Assembly: GCA_001464475.1 (NCBI GenBank)
Contig: LNDX01000005.1
Location: 62,001-126,000 of the forward strand
Reading direction: 5' to 3'
Length of the DNA stretch: 64,000 nucleotides
Origin: Flavobacteriaceae bacterium Ga0077528
GTDB lineage: Bacteria > Bacteroidota > Bacteroidia > Flavobacteriales > Flavobacteriaceae
The position numbers and the translations under genes are program-made. Positions 17,348 through 26,087 of this stretch are shown here, one piece after another. Under the pieces are notes generated by a model, which did not search any database, was not told where the DNA came from, and worked only from the letters and a program-made list of their open reading frames with translations. Position 1 is the first letter of the stretch. Each line of letters opens with the position of its first letter.

Positions 17348-18139
17348 ATGTCAGAAGTATTGAACGTGCCAACAATGGCAGAGATGTTAGCTCAAGGCAA
17401 GCAACCAGAAGTATTATTTTGGGTAGGTTGCGCAGGAAGTTTTGACGATAGAGCAAAAAGAATAACCAAAGCATTTGTACGAATTTTAAATCGTGCTAAT
17501 GTAGAATTTGCCGTTCTTGGAACAGAAGAAAGTTGCACCGGTGATCCTGCAAAACGTGCGGGTAATGAGTTTCTTTTTCAAATGCAAGCCATGATGAATA
17601 TTGAAGTTCTAAATGCTTATGAAGCTAAGAAAATCGTAACAGCTTGTCCGCATTGTTTCAATACTTTGAAAAATGAATATCCAGAATTAGGAGGAAAATA
17701 TGAAGTTATTCACCATACAGAATTTCTTAAATCATTACTAGATTCAGGCAGATTAACCATTGAAGGTGGACAATTTAAAGGCAAAAGAATTACTTTTCAT
17801 GATCCATGTTATTTAGGACGTGCTAACAATATCTATGAAGCACCAAGAGATTTAATTCAAAAATTGGATGCCGAGTTGGTTGAAATGAAACGTTCTAAAG
17901 CCAACGGACTTTGTTGCGGAGCAGGTGGAGCGCAAATGTTTAAAGATGCTGAAAAAGGAAACAAAGAAATCAATATCGAAAGAACAGAGGATGCTCTTGA
18001 AACTAAACCAGATATTATAGCTGCAGGTTGTCCATTTTGTAATACGATGATGACTGATGGTGTTAAAAACAAAGAAAAAGAAGCAGAAGTTAAAGTTCTT
18101 GATATTGCCGAATTAATAGCAAACGCTCAAGATTTATAA
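17348..18139 (+). CDS. CCG-domain Fe-S binding protein (HdrB/LutA-like)
   Basis: A 263-residue soluble protein with two cysteine-rich CCG (DUF224) modules. The first includes GCAGSFDDRAKR near 27 and CPHCFNTLKNEYPE near 98. The second includes HDPCYLGRANN, GLCCGAGGAQMF (about 192-203) and GCPFCNTMMTDG. These modules hold the noncubane or 4Fe-4S clusters of HdrB, LutA and GlpC. It probably forms an oxidoreductase with the membrane 4Fe-4S protein encoded at 15359-16693. Unlike the lactate-utilisation operon, no LutB/LutC homologue is visible, so lactate oxidation is not implied. Confidence 0.88.
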   Translation: MSEVLNVPTMAEMLAQGKQPEVLFWVGCAGSFDDRAKRITKAFVRILNRANVEFAVLGTEESCTGDPAKRAGNEFLFQMQAMMNIEVLNAYEAKKIVTACPHCFNTLKNEYPELGGKYEVIHHTEFLKSLLDSGRLTIEGGQFKGKRITFHDPCYLGRANNIYEAPRDLIQKLDAELVEMKRSKANGLCCGAGGAQMFKDAEKGNKEINIERTEDALETKPDIIAAGCPFCNTMMTDGVKNKEKEAEVKVLDIAELIANAQDL

Positions 18140-18152
18140 AATAATAAATTAA

Positions 18153-18196
18153 ATATTAGTTTTTAAATATCTAATATCTAATATCAAAAATCTGAT
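18153..18196. repeat. period-7 array with short inverted repeat after the CCG-domain gene
   Basis: Four heptamers (ATCTAAT twice, ATCAAAA, ATCTGAT) occupy 18169-18196. ATATTAG at 18153-18159 pairs with CTAATAT at 18171-18177 around an 11-base loop. The loop (TTTTTAAATAT) resembles the one at 17301-17311 (TTTCAAAATAT). Confidence 0.75.
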
Positions 18197-18202
18197 ATTA
18201 CA

Positions 18203-18685
18203 ATGTACATACCATTTGAAAATTTACCTCAAGAATCTAGAATTTGGATTTACCAATCCAGTAGAAAATTTTCTGATGAAGAAGTTGCTGAAATTGAAAA
18301 AGATTTGATGCAATTTATTGAAAATTGGTCAGCTCACGGAACTTCACTAGAAGCTTCCTTCACTATTAGATACAATCGATTTATAATTCTCTCAGTCAAT
18401 CAAGAATTTCATCCTGCAACAGGTTGTTCTATAGATTCATCAGTTGGATTTATTCAAAATTTAGAACAAAAATACAGTGTAGATTTATTAGATAAAATGA
18501 ATGTTGCTTTTAAACAAGGCGAATTTATTACTTATAAAACACTTTTAGAATTTAAAAAACTAGCAAAAGATAAATCGGTTTCTGAAAACACAATAGTTTT
18601 CAATAATCTCGTTAATACTATTGAAGAACTCAATGAAGGTTGGGAAATTCCTGCAAGTGAAAGCTGGCACAGTAGATTCTTTTAA
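18203..18685 (+). CDS. conserved hypothetical protein (often mislabelled ABC ATPase)
   Basis: A 160-residue cytosolic protein. Recognisable features are the YQSSRKFSDEE start, WSAHGTSLEASF (about 43-54), and NQEFHPATGCSIDSS (about 71-85), a compact His/Cys/Asp-rich stretch that could be an active or binding site. Similar flavobacterial proteins are sometimes named ABC transporter ATPase, but no Walker A, Walker B or signature motif is present, so I reject that name. It follows the CCG gene after a 63-base gap holding a repeat array. Function unknown. Confidence 0.8.
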   Translation: MYIPFENLPQESRIWIYQSSRKFSDEEVAEIEKDLMQFIENWSAHGTSLEASFTIRYNRFIILSVNQEFHPATGCSIDSSVGFIQNLEQKYSVDLLDKMNVAFKQGEFITYKTLLEFKKLAKDKSVSENTIVFNNLVNTIEELNEGWEIPASESWHSRFF

Positions 18686-18700
18686 TCTTTATCTCCTTTC

Positions 18701-21700
18701 ATGAAAAATATAAGTAAGCTACTTTTATTGTTTGTAATAATAACTTTTGTAACCAACTGCGGACCTACAAAGGGCAAATCTTCTGTTGGTGTAATTAAAA
18801 AACCTGAGTTGGCAATTGAGGAAGACCTTTATATTCCAATTCCAAAATCGGAACGTAAAAATTATTTCAAAGAAACTTCATTAGAAACAAAATGGGTTGA
18901 TAGTATTTATACTCAAATGACTTTTGAAGAAAAAGTTGGGCAATTGTTTATGGTTGCTGCATATTCTAATAAGGATACAGTTCATTTCAATGCTGTTGAA
19001 AAGTTAGTTACTCAAAATAAAGTTGGTGGTTTAATCTTTTTTCAAGGAGGTCCAGTTCGTCAAGCCAAATTAACTAATCGTTTTCAATCAAAATCAAAAG
19101 TGCCTTTGTTTATTGGAATTGACGCTGAATGGGGATTGAGTATGCGTTTAGATTCCACTTACAAATATCCTTGGAATACCACACTTGGTGCAATAAAAGA
19201 TTTACGACTTATAGAAAAAGTGGGTAGAAATATGGCTCAAGAAGCTAAACGAATTGGAGCTCATTTCAACTTCGTTCCAGTTTTAGACATCAATACCAAT
19301 CCTAAAAATCCTATCATTGGACACCGTTCTTTTGGTGAAAACAAAGTAAATGTTACCGAGCACGCCATTGCTATTATGGAAGGAATTCAAAGTGAAGGTG
19401 TCTTTTGTACAGGAAAGCATTTTCCAGGACATGGCGATACTGCTTTAGACTCACATTATGCTTTGCCTTTGGTGAATTTCACTAAAGATCGATTAGAAAA
19501 AGTTGAATTGTATCCTTACAAGAGAATGTTTGATGAAGGATTAGTTTCTGTTATGGTAGCTCATTTGAACATTCCAAGTATTGAGCCACGAGATAATTTT
19601 CCGACTTCTGTTTCGTATAATGTGGTAACTAATTTACTTCAAGAGGAATTGGGATTTGATGGTTTGATTTTTACCGATGCCTTGAATATGAAAGCGGCAA
19701 GTAAGTTTATGAAACCTGGAGATATCGATTTAGAAGCTTTTATGGCTGGAAATGATATTTTACTTTTTGCAGAAAATGTTCCTTTGGCGTATCAAAAAAT
19801 TTCTGAAGCCTATAATAATGGACTAATTACAGAAGAGCGTTTAGCAAAATCTGTAAAAAAAATATTGGCTCATAAATTTAAAATAGGATTAAACAATTAT
19901 AAACCTGTTGATATAAAAAATATAGCATCCGATTTGAATACGACGTTTAAAGATGCGCTACAATATCAACTTTTCGAACATGCTACCACGGTTTTAAAAA
20001 ATAAGGACAACATTCTTCCCATTAAAAATCTTGACCAAAAAATTGCTTATGTGAAATTAGGAGATGATGTAAATTCTTCTTTTGTTAGCACTATAAAAAA
20101 ATATACTGAAATAACTGAAATTTCAGAAGATAACATTGATTCACTTAAAGTAAGACTTAAAGACTATAACACTGTCATAGTAGGTTTTCACAAATCGGAT
20201 AGAGCTTGGAAAAAGCATGATTTTTCTGAAACAGAATTGGTTTGGCTTCAAGAAATTGCTAAAAATAATGTAGTTATTTTAGATGCATTTACTAAACCTT
20301 ATTCTTTGTCTGCAATATCAAGTTTTGATGATATTGAAGGAGTGGTAATGTCTTATCAAAATGGTGACATTGCTCAAGAAGTTAGTGCTCAATTACTTTT
20401 TGGAGCTTTTGAACCGCAAGGAAAATTACCAGTAACAATCAACGAAGAATTTAAAGAAGGTTTCGGACTAAGAACTGATAAGTTAAATAGATTAGGATTC
20501 ACTGCACCAGAAAATGTTGGTATGAGTCCGAGTATTTTATCTAAAATTGATACTTATGCTAAAAAGGCTATTGATGGTAAAATGGCTCCAGGAATGCAAA
20601 TTTTAGTAGCTAGAAGAGGTAAAGTTATTTTTCAAAAGTCGTATGGATATCACACTTATGACAAGCAAACAAAAGTATCTAATTCAGATATTTATGATGT
20701 AGCTTCGATTACAAAAATGGTAGCTACATTACCAAATGTAATGCAACAATATGATAAAGGAAAAGTTACTTTAGATTCCAAATTGGGAGATATGTTACCA
20801 ATGTTTCAAGGAACCAATAAGCAAGATATTGTGTTTAAAGATTTGCTTTCACATTATGCAAAACTACAAGCGTGGATTCCTTTTTATAAAAACACTTTAG
20901 ATGCTGACAAATGTCCATCTGATAAAATATATAGTTTATATAATAAAGAAGGATTTAATTATCAAGTTGCTGAGAATCTATACATCAGAAATGACTATCA
21001 AGATAGTATTTTAAAACAGATTGCTGATAGTAAACTTTTAGACAAAAAAGAATATAAATACAGCGATTTTACTTTTATCATTTTAAAAGAATATTTAGAA
21101 AAAGCTACTGGAAAAACTCTTGATAAATTGAGTACAGAGAATTTCTATAAAACTTTAGGAATGAACAACACCATGTTTAATCCACTTAGAAAATTTGATT
21201 ATGGTGTAATTCCACCAACAGAAAATGACAACTATTTTCGTCATACTATAATTCAAGGTTATGTTCATGACATGACAGCTGCGATGCAAGGTGGTGTTGC
21301 TGGACATGCCGGAATTTTTTCAAATGCTATGGATATTGCCAAAATGATGCAATTGTATCTTCAAAAAGGTAACTATGGTGATAAACAATATTTTTCACCA
21401 TCAACATTTGATACTTTCAATACGTGTCATTTCTGTTCAGAAGGAAATAGAAGAGGATTAGGTTTTGACAAACCTCAATTAGGAAAAGAAGGTCCAACTT
21501 GTGGATGTGTATCGATGTCGAGTTTTGGACATACAGGTTTTACTGGAACTATAGCTTGGGCTGACCCAGAAACTGAAATAGTATATGTGTTTTTGTCAAA
21601 CAGAACTTATCCCGGTAATACAGAGGTAAATAAACTTTCCAAAGAAAACATTAGAGAAGATATTCAGAAGATTATTCAAGAAGCTATTTTAGATAAATAG
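18701..21700 (+). CDS. lipoprotein with GH3 (NagZ-like) and beta-lactamase-fold domains
   Basis: A 999-residue fusion. A lipobox ending at Cys20 points to lipid anchoring. The GH3 domain (about 65-400) carries KHFPGHGD (239-246), the DSH dyad loop (250-252) and the probable nucleophile Asp326 in FTDALNM, all typical of NagZ beta-N-acetylglucosaminidases. A GH3 C-terminal domain (about 420-590) follows. The last 390 residues are a serine beta-lactamase/esterase fold with SITK (669-672) as the SxxK nucleophile and FGHTGFTG near the end as the KTG-like triad element. Together they suggest peptidoglycan-fragment turnover in the periplasm. The Tyr motif reads YSD rather than YxN. Confidence 0.92.
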   Translation: MKNISKLLLLFVIITFVTNCGPTKGKSSVGVIKKPELAIEEDLYIPIPKSERKNYFKETSLETKWVDSIYTQMTFEEKVGQLFMVAAYSNKDTVHFNAVEKLVTQNKVGGLIFFQGGPVRQAKLTNRFQSKSKVPLFIGIDAEWGLSMRLDSTYKYPWNTTLGAIKDLRLIEKVGRNMAQEAKRIGAHFNFVPVLDINTNPKNPIIGHRSFGENKVNVTEHAIAIMEGIQSEGVFCTGKHFPGHGDTALDSHYALPLVNFTKDRLEKVELYPYKRMFDEGLVSVMVAHLNIPSIEPRDNFPTSVSYNVVTNLLQEELGFDGLIFTDALNMKAASKFMKPGDIDLEAFMAGNDILLFAENVPLAYQKISEAYNNGLITEERLAKSVKKILAHKFKIGLNNYKPVDIKNIASDLNTTFKDALQYQLFEHATTVLKNKDNILPIKNLDQKIAYVKLGDDVNSSFVSTIKKYTEITEISEDNIDSLKVRLKDYNTVIVGFHKSDRAWKKHDFSETELVWLQEIAKNNVVILDAFTKPYSLSAISSFDDIEGVVMSYQNGDIAQEVSAQLLFGAFEPQGKLPVTINEEFKEGFGLRTDKLNRLGFTAPENVGMSPSILSKIDTYAKKAIDGKMAPGMQILVARRGKVIFQKSYGYHTYDKQTKVSNSDIYDVASITKMVATLPNVMQQYDKGKVTLDSKLGDMLPMFQGTNKQDIVFKDLLSHYAKLQAWIPFYKNTLDADKCPSDKIYSLYNKEGFNYQVAENLYIRNDYQDSILKQIADSKLLDKKEYKYSDFTFIILKEYLEKATGKTLDKLSTENFYKTLGMNNTMFNPLRKFDYGVIPPTENDNYFRHTIIQGYVHDMTAAMQGGVAGHAGIFSNAMDIAKMMQLYLQKGNYGDKQYFSPSTFDTFNTCHFCSEGNRRGLGFDKPQLGKEGPTCGCVSMSSFGHTGFTGTIAWADPETEIVYVFLSNRTYPGNTEVNKLSKENIREDIQKIIQEAILDK

Positions 21701-21767
21701 ATTTTTAATTATTTGTTAACGAATTTCATTAGGATTTTCAGTAACTTCGTACTTCTAAAAATCAGCA

Positions 21768-22916
21768 ATGAAAATAGCAATCGTTTGTTATCCAACTTTT
21801 GGTGGGAGTGGTGTTGTCGCTACTGAACTCGGTCTTGAATTAGCACATCGCGGACACGAAATTCATTTTATTACCTACAAGCAACCTGTTCGTTTAGCAC
21901 TTTTAAACTCAAATGTGCATTATCACGAAGTTAATGTTCCTGAATACGCTTTGTTTCATTATCAACCTTATGAATTGGCACTATCTAGCAAATTGGTAGA
22001 TATGGTAAAATTATATGGTATTGAGTTATTACATGTACATTATGCAATTCCACATGCTTATGCAGGTTATATGGCTAAGCAGATGTTGAAAGATGAAGGA
22101 ATTAATATTCCAATGGTTACTACGCTTCACGGAACCGATATTACCTTAGTAGGAAAACATCCATTTTATAAAACAGCTGTTTGTTTTAGCATCAACAAAT
22201 CGGATGTAGTTACTTCTGTTTCGCAGAGTTTAAAAGACGATACGTATAAACATTTTGATATAAATAAAGAAATTCATGTTATTCCAAACTTTATAGAGTT
22301 AGAAAAGCATCGCAATGAACCCTTGATATCTTGCCAACGTTCTGTAATGGCTGAAAAGCATGAAAGTATAATTACTCACATAAGTAATTTCAGAAAAGTA
22401 AAAAGAATTCCTGATGTTGTTAAGATTTTCTTCAAAATACAACAAAAAATTCCTGCCAAATTAATGATGGTAGGCGATGGTCCAGAACGAGAGATTGCCG
22501 AAAGAATGTGCGAAGAACTTGGAATTCAAGATAAGGTGATTTTCTTTGGAAATAGCAATGAAATTGATCAAATTCTTTCTTATTCAGATTTATTTTTATT
22601 GCCATCTGAGACAGAAAGTTTTGGTTTAGCCGCTTTAGAAGCTATGGCATGGTCAGTTCCAGTTATTTCAAGTAATTCTGGAGGTTTGCCTGAAGTGAAC
22701 TTTCATGGAAAGTCAGGATATTTAAGTAATGTAGGTAATGTAGAGGAGATGGCTGAGAATGCTATAAAAATTTTAAGCAATATTGACACTTTAAATACGT
22801 TTAAAGAAAATGCATTATCGGTAGCAAAACAATTTGACATAAAAAACATATTGCCAATTTATGAAGAAATCTATCACAATGCAATTGAAAAATCTAAGCA
22901 AATAAATTTATCATGA
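21768..22916 (+). CDS. bshA: N-acetyl-alpha-D-glucosaminyl L-malate synthase
   Basis: A 382-residue GT4-family glycosyltransferase that joins GlcNAc from UDP-GlcNAc to L-malate, the first step of bacillithiol synthesis. The N-terminus (CYPTFGGSGVVATELG) and VTTLHGTDITLVG (near 122) are typical of BshA. The GT4 E-x7-E element is in ESFGLAALE, followed by SNSGGLPEV. Flavobacteriia commonly make bacillithiol instead of glutathione. The stop codon overlaps the start of the next gene by four bases (ATGA). BshB and BshC are not in this window. Confidence 0.94.
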   Translation: MKIAIVCYPTFGGSGVVATELGLELAHRGHEIHFITYKQPVRLALLNSNVHYHEVNVPEYALFHYQPYELALSSKLVDMVKLYGIELLHVHYAIPHAYAGYMAKQMLKDEGINIPMVTTLHGTDITLVGKHPFYKTAVCFSINKSDVVTSVSQSLKDDTYKHFDINKEIHVIPNFIELEKHRNEPLISCQRSVMAEKHESIITHISNFRKVKRIPDVVKIFFKIQQKIPAKLMMVGDGPEREIAERMCEELGIQDKVIFFGNSNEIDQILSYSDLFLLPSETESFGLAALEAMAWSVPVISSNSGGLPEVNFHGKSGYLSNVGNVEEMAENAIKILSNIDTLNTFKENALSVAKQFDIKNILPIYEEIYHNAIEKSKQINLS

Positions 22917-23335
22917 TAAAAAAACTCGGTACAATTTTATTAGTTATAACACTTTTTTCTTGCTCTTCATCAAAACCTCCAATGATTTCAGAACCTATGT
23001 ATGATGTTCTTTTTGGTAGTGAATATGGTGGAGCTTCTTTTCAATTTTACGAAATTGTATCAGATGAAAAGGAATTTAATATTTTACTAACAGATGAAAT
23101 GATAAAGCCTTATGTTAAAAAGGAAGATATAGAAACTTGTAATTTTATATTAGTCAACATGGGTGAAAAAAAATCAGGTGGTTATACTTTAGAAGTTCAA
23201 AAGGTAGAAGAATTAGCTGACAAAGTAATTGTCACTTTAAAAGAAATTGAACCTAAAGGAGTAGCCACAATGGCAGTTACTAAACCATGTTATGTAATTA
23301 AAATAAAATCTAAGAAGCCAATAGAAATAAGATAA
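22913..23335 (+). CDS. PrcB-like lipoprotein
   Basis: A 140-residue lipoprotein: the signal peptide ends TLFSCSSS with Cys as the predicted lipidation site. The mature domain contains FILVNMGEKKSGGYTLEV (about 82-99), the core of the PrcB C-terminal domain, first described in a spirochaete protease complex. It overlaps bshA by four bases, so the two are translationally coupled, although no link to bacillithiol is known. A strong hairpin follows at 23334-23367. Confidence 0.8.
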   Translation: MIKKLGTILLVITLFSCSSSKPPMISEPMYDVLFGSEYGGASFQFYEIVSDEKEFNILLTDEMIKPYVKKEDIETCNFILVNMGEKKSGGYTLEVQKVEELADKVIVTLKEIEPKGVATMAVTKPCYVIKIKSKKPIEIR

Positions 23336-23367
23336 AAAAATCCCGATTGAAAAATCGGGATTTTTTT
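23334..23367. terminator. bidirectional rho-independent terminator
   Basis: A perfect 15-bp inverted repeat (core ATCCCGATT / AATCGGGAT) with a GAAA loop, flanked by an A tract on the left and a T tract on the right. It ends the bshA unit on the plus strand and the convergent gene at 23369-23872 on the minus strand. Confidence 0.92.
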
Positions 23368-23368
23368 A

Positions 23369-23872
23369 TTAGAATTTGTATCTAATTCCTAAAGCTAAAT
23401 CTGGACCAAAATTATCATCTCGATAATTATCAGAGTTAAAATAAAGTTCAGGTCTAATGTCTAAAGATAATTGAATAGGCACTTCTTTAAAGTTATATTC
23501 AATACCTAAATCACCAGCAACAAAAACAAACGTTCCGTTGTCTTTGAACTGAGTTCCATTAGCTCTGTAATCATAGCTCCAACTTCCTAAACCACCACCA
23601 ACACCAGCGTACCAGTTAAAACCACCATCAATATTCCAAACCCATTGATAAATTCCAGTTAGTTTGAAGGCATCTACATTATTACTATTTCTAAAACCCA
23701 AATCAAGTTCTAAACGATTGTTTTTAGATAAACCTCTTTGATAGGATATTTCACCACCAAACCCATCGTTGTCTCCAAGTCGCAAACCTAATGCGTTTTT
23801 TGAAATGTCCTGTGCTTGTGCAGTAAATGCTAATCCAATTAACATCATCGCTGATAGAATTACTTTCTTCAT
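23369..23872 (-). CDS. outer-membrane beta-barrel protein
   Basis: Read from the ATG at 23872, this is a 167-residue protein with signal peptide KKVILSAMMLIGLAFTAQAQ. A longer frame from 23917 would put 15 unlikely residues before the signal peptide. The mature part has amphipathic strands (EISYQRGL, RLELDLGF, GFNWYAGVGGGLGSW) and ends in LALGIRYKF, with a terminal Phe as expected for Omp-type barrels recognised by BamA. It probably forms an eight-stranded barrel. Role unknown. Neighbours give no clue beyond the shared terminator. Confidence 0.82.
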   Translation of the reverse strand: MKKVILSAMMLIGLAFTAQAQDISKNALGLRLGDNDGFGGEISYQRGLSKNNRLELDLGFRNSNNVDAFKLTGIYQWVWNIDGGFNWYAGVGGGLGSWSYDYRANGTQFKDNGTFVFVAGDLGIEYNFKEVPIQLSLDIRPELYFNSDNYRDDNFGPDLALGIRYKF

Positions 23873-23991
23873 AAAATTGTTATTTAAGTTTATATTATAA
23901 CATCGTTTAATCGTCAATTATTGTGCCATTAGTTGTTAAAATATACTAAATGCAAGTTTATACTAGTTAAGTCATTGATTTTTAGATAAAA

Positions 23992-24029
23992 AAAGTGACA
24001 AATTGGAATATACCACAATTTGTCACTTT
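23992..24029. terminator. terminator hairpin downstream of the lipoprotein gene
   Basis: A perfect 13-bp inverted repeat (AAAGTGACAAATT / AATTTGTCACTTT) with a 12-base loop, followed on the minus strand by a T tract (23986-23991 complement). It lies 21 bases past the stop of the gene at 24051-24866. Confidence 0.8.
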
Positions 24030-24050
24030 AATAATGCTATTTAAAAAAAC

Positions 24051-24866
24051 TTAGTTTATTAGAAAAGAATTTATACTTTCTGTCTGAGTTTGACTGAATG
24101 TTGAAGGAATTGGTAAAGTTACATTTGGAATACTGTTTAGTTGATAATTTAAAACAGTATTTGCATAGATCATACCAACATTTTTACTATAAAATTGATC
24201 AGATACGATTACATCTTGTGCATTCATTATAGTTATAGGAAATGTAACTCCAGATAAAGTTTGAACAGTTGTAATCTTTAAGTTTAATATAATTTTTGTT
24301 TTTCTAATATCATTATAATCATCTCCATTTGGAAAAACGTAAGTAGCTTGACTACCATTATATACTGATTTTAAAGTATAATCAATAGTTAAAGGATAAG
24401 TTTGAACTGTTTGATTAATTGTACCTGAAGCAGTACTTAAGACTTGACCAACAGTAGCATTTTCTTTAAAAAAAATAAAATCTGTAACTCCAAGATTAAT
24501 AGGTGAGGTCAAACCGAAATCAAAACTAAAATTCCCAGTCATAAGTAATTTACTACCGTCAATTTTTATTCCATTATTTCTTAAAGTTGAACTGAAAAAA
24601 CCTGTAGGAATTGTTAAGGATTTAATTTTTTTATAAGTTACTGAATTTATTAATGTATCACCAGAAACATATATCGAATCCCTTGTTAAAGGATTTATGC
24701 TACTACTAATATCACTATCAACATTGTAGGTCCAAAAGTTACTGTTTTTTAAAGGCATGAATTCAGTTGGTACTTCATTTCCATCATCAGTATTATTGTC
24801 ATTATCGCTTGAGCAAGAAGTTAATAAAATAAGTAACAATGATGTAATTAAAAATTTAGTTTTCAT
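24051..24866 (-). CDS. hypothetical lipoprotein
   Basis: A 271-residue lipoprotein with lipobox LLTSCSS and an Asp/Asn-rich linker (SDNDNNTDDGNE) of the kind that acts as a lipoprotein export signal in Bacteroidetes, so surface exposure is plausible. The mature part is a beta-rich domain with NSNFWTYNVDSD near 42, a pattern seen in small secreted proteins with a single beta-sandwich or lipocalin-like fold. No catalytic residues recognised. It is followed by its own terminator. Confidence 0.8.
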   Translation of the reverse strand: MKTKFLITSLLLILLTSCSSDNDNNTDDGNEVPTEFMPLKNSNFWTYNVDSDISSSINPLTRDSIYVSGDTLINSVTYKKIKSLTIPTGFFSSTLRNNGIKIDGSKLLMTGNFSFDFGLTSPINLGVTDFIFFKENATVGQVLSTASGTINQTVQTYPLTIDYTLKSVYNGSQATYVFPNGDDYNDIRKTKIILNLKITTVQTLSGVTFPITIMNAQDVIVSDQFYSKNVGMIYANTVLNYQLNSIPNVTLPIPSTFSQTQTESINSFLIN

Positions 24867-24995
24867 ATCTAATTTATTTGATTTTGGCTAAATTAATAAA
24901 AATAATTTAACACTAATCAAATGTAATAATCATTTTACAAATTGAATTCTTAATTAAATTTAATTGTTAAACTTTTAAACTATAAACAATTCAAC

Positions 24996-25003
24996 TATAT
25001 TTG
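24996..25003 (+). promoter_or_regulatory. predicted -7 element of aroC
   Basis: TATATTTG matches TAnnTTTG, 16 bases before the ATG at 25020. No convincing TTG lies at the expected -33 distance. Confidence 0.4.
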
Positions 25004-25019
25004 TTCAAAACTATTAAAA

Positions 25020-26087
25020 ATGGCTGGAAATAGCTACGGAACACTTTTTAGGATTACAACTTTTGGAGAATCTCATGGAGATGCGCTCGGAGGAATAATT
25101 GATGGATGTCCGGCAGGAATTGAATTAGATATTGAAGCTATTCAAAAAGAAATGCAACGTCGTAAACCAGGACAATCTACTATCGTTACGCAACGAAAAG
25201 AAGAAGATGAAGTTCAATTATTATCCGGAATATTTGAAGGAAAAACAACTGGAACTCCAATTGGTTTTATCATTCCAAATACCAATCAAAAATCGGATGA
25301 TTATTCACATATAAAAGATTCTTATCGACCAAGTCATGCTGATTATGTTTACGAAAAAAAATACGGAATTCGTGATTATCGTGGCGGTGGAAGAAGTTCA
25401 GCAAGAGAAACAGCGAGTAGAGTAGTTGCTGGAGCTATTGCTAAACAAGTTTTAAATGATATTAAAATCAATGCATTTGTTTCATCAGTTGGTGAAATTT
25501 TTATTGATAAACCTTATCAGGATTTAGATTTTTCATTAACCGAAACCAATGCCGTTCGATGCCCAGATTTAGCTTCTGCCGAAAAAATGGAAGCTTACAT
25601 AAAAGAAATAAAAAAGCAAGGTGATACTATTGGCGGAACCATAACTTGTGTTATTCAAAATGTTCCAATCGGATTAGGTGAACCAGTTTTTGATAAGCTT
25701 CACGCAGAATTAGGAAAAGCTATGCTATCCATAAATGCTGTAAAAGGATTTGAATTTGGAAGCGGTTTTTGCGGAGCCAAAATGAAAGGTAGTGAACATA
25801 ATGATTTGTACAACGAAGACGGAACTACAAAATCAAATCTGTCAGGCGGAATTCAAGGCGGAATTTCTAATGGAATGGACATCTATTTCAGAGTTGCATT
25901 CAAACCAGTTGCAACTTTAATTCAAAAGCAAGAAGTTTTAACTAATCAAAATGAAATCATAGAACAGCAAGGTAAAGGTCGTCATGACCCTTGTGTTGTG
26001 CCAAGAGCGGTTCCAATTGTGGAAGCAATGGCTGCTATCGTATTGGCCGATTTTTATTTAATAAACAAAATTTATCAAACAAAATAA
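25020..26087 (+). CDS. aroC: chorismate synthase
   Basis: A 355-residue enzyme for the last step of the shikimate pathway: EPSP to chorismate with reduced FMN. Signatures are FGESHG (15-20), RRKPGQS near 47-53, [15 protein letters not shown] (about 121-135), and [17 protein letters not shown] in the C-terminal part. The length agrees with other bacterial AroC. The stop codon overlaps the ATG of the symporter gene by one base (TAATG), so the pair is probably cotranscribed, which looks like a chance pairing rather than a pathway link. Confidence 0.97.
   Translation: MAGNSYGTLFRITTFGESHGDALGGIIDGCPAGIELDIEAIQKEMQRRKPGQSTIVTQRKEEDEVQLLSGIFEGKTTGTPIGFIIPNTNQKSDDYSHIKDSYRPSHADYVYEKKYGIRDYRGGGRSSARETASRVVAGAIAKQVLNDIKINAFVSSVGEIFIDKPYQDLDFSLTETNAVRCPDLASAEKMEAYIKEIKKQGDTIGGTITCVIQNVPIGLGEPVFDKLHAELGKAMLSINAVKGFEFGSGFCGAKMKGSEHNDLYNEDGTTKSNLSGGIQGGISNGMDIYFRVAFKPVATLIQKQEVLTNQNEIIEQQGKGRHDPCVVPRAVPIVEAMAAIVLADFYLINKIYQTK

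Noticed and set aside
18203..18685. Possible ABC transporter ATPase
   Set aside because: No Walker A, Walker B or signature motif; the name appears to be a carried-over annotation.
25991..26086. Upstream extension of the symporter into aroC
   Set aside because: The extra residues are an out-of-frame reading of aroC; the ATG overlapping the aroC stop is the natural start.
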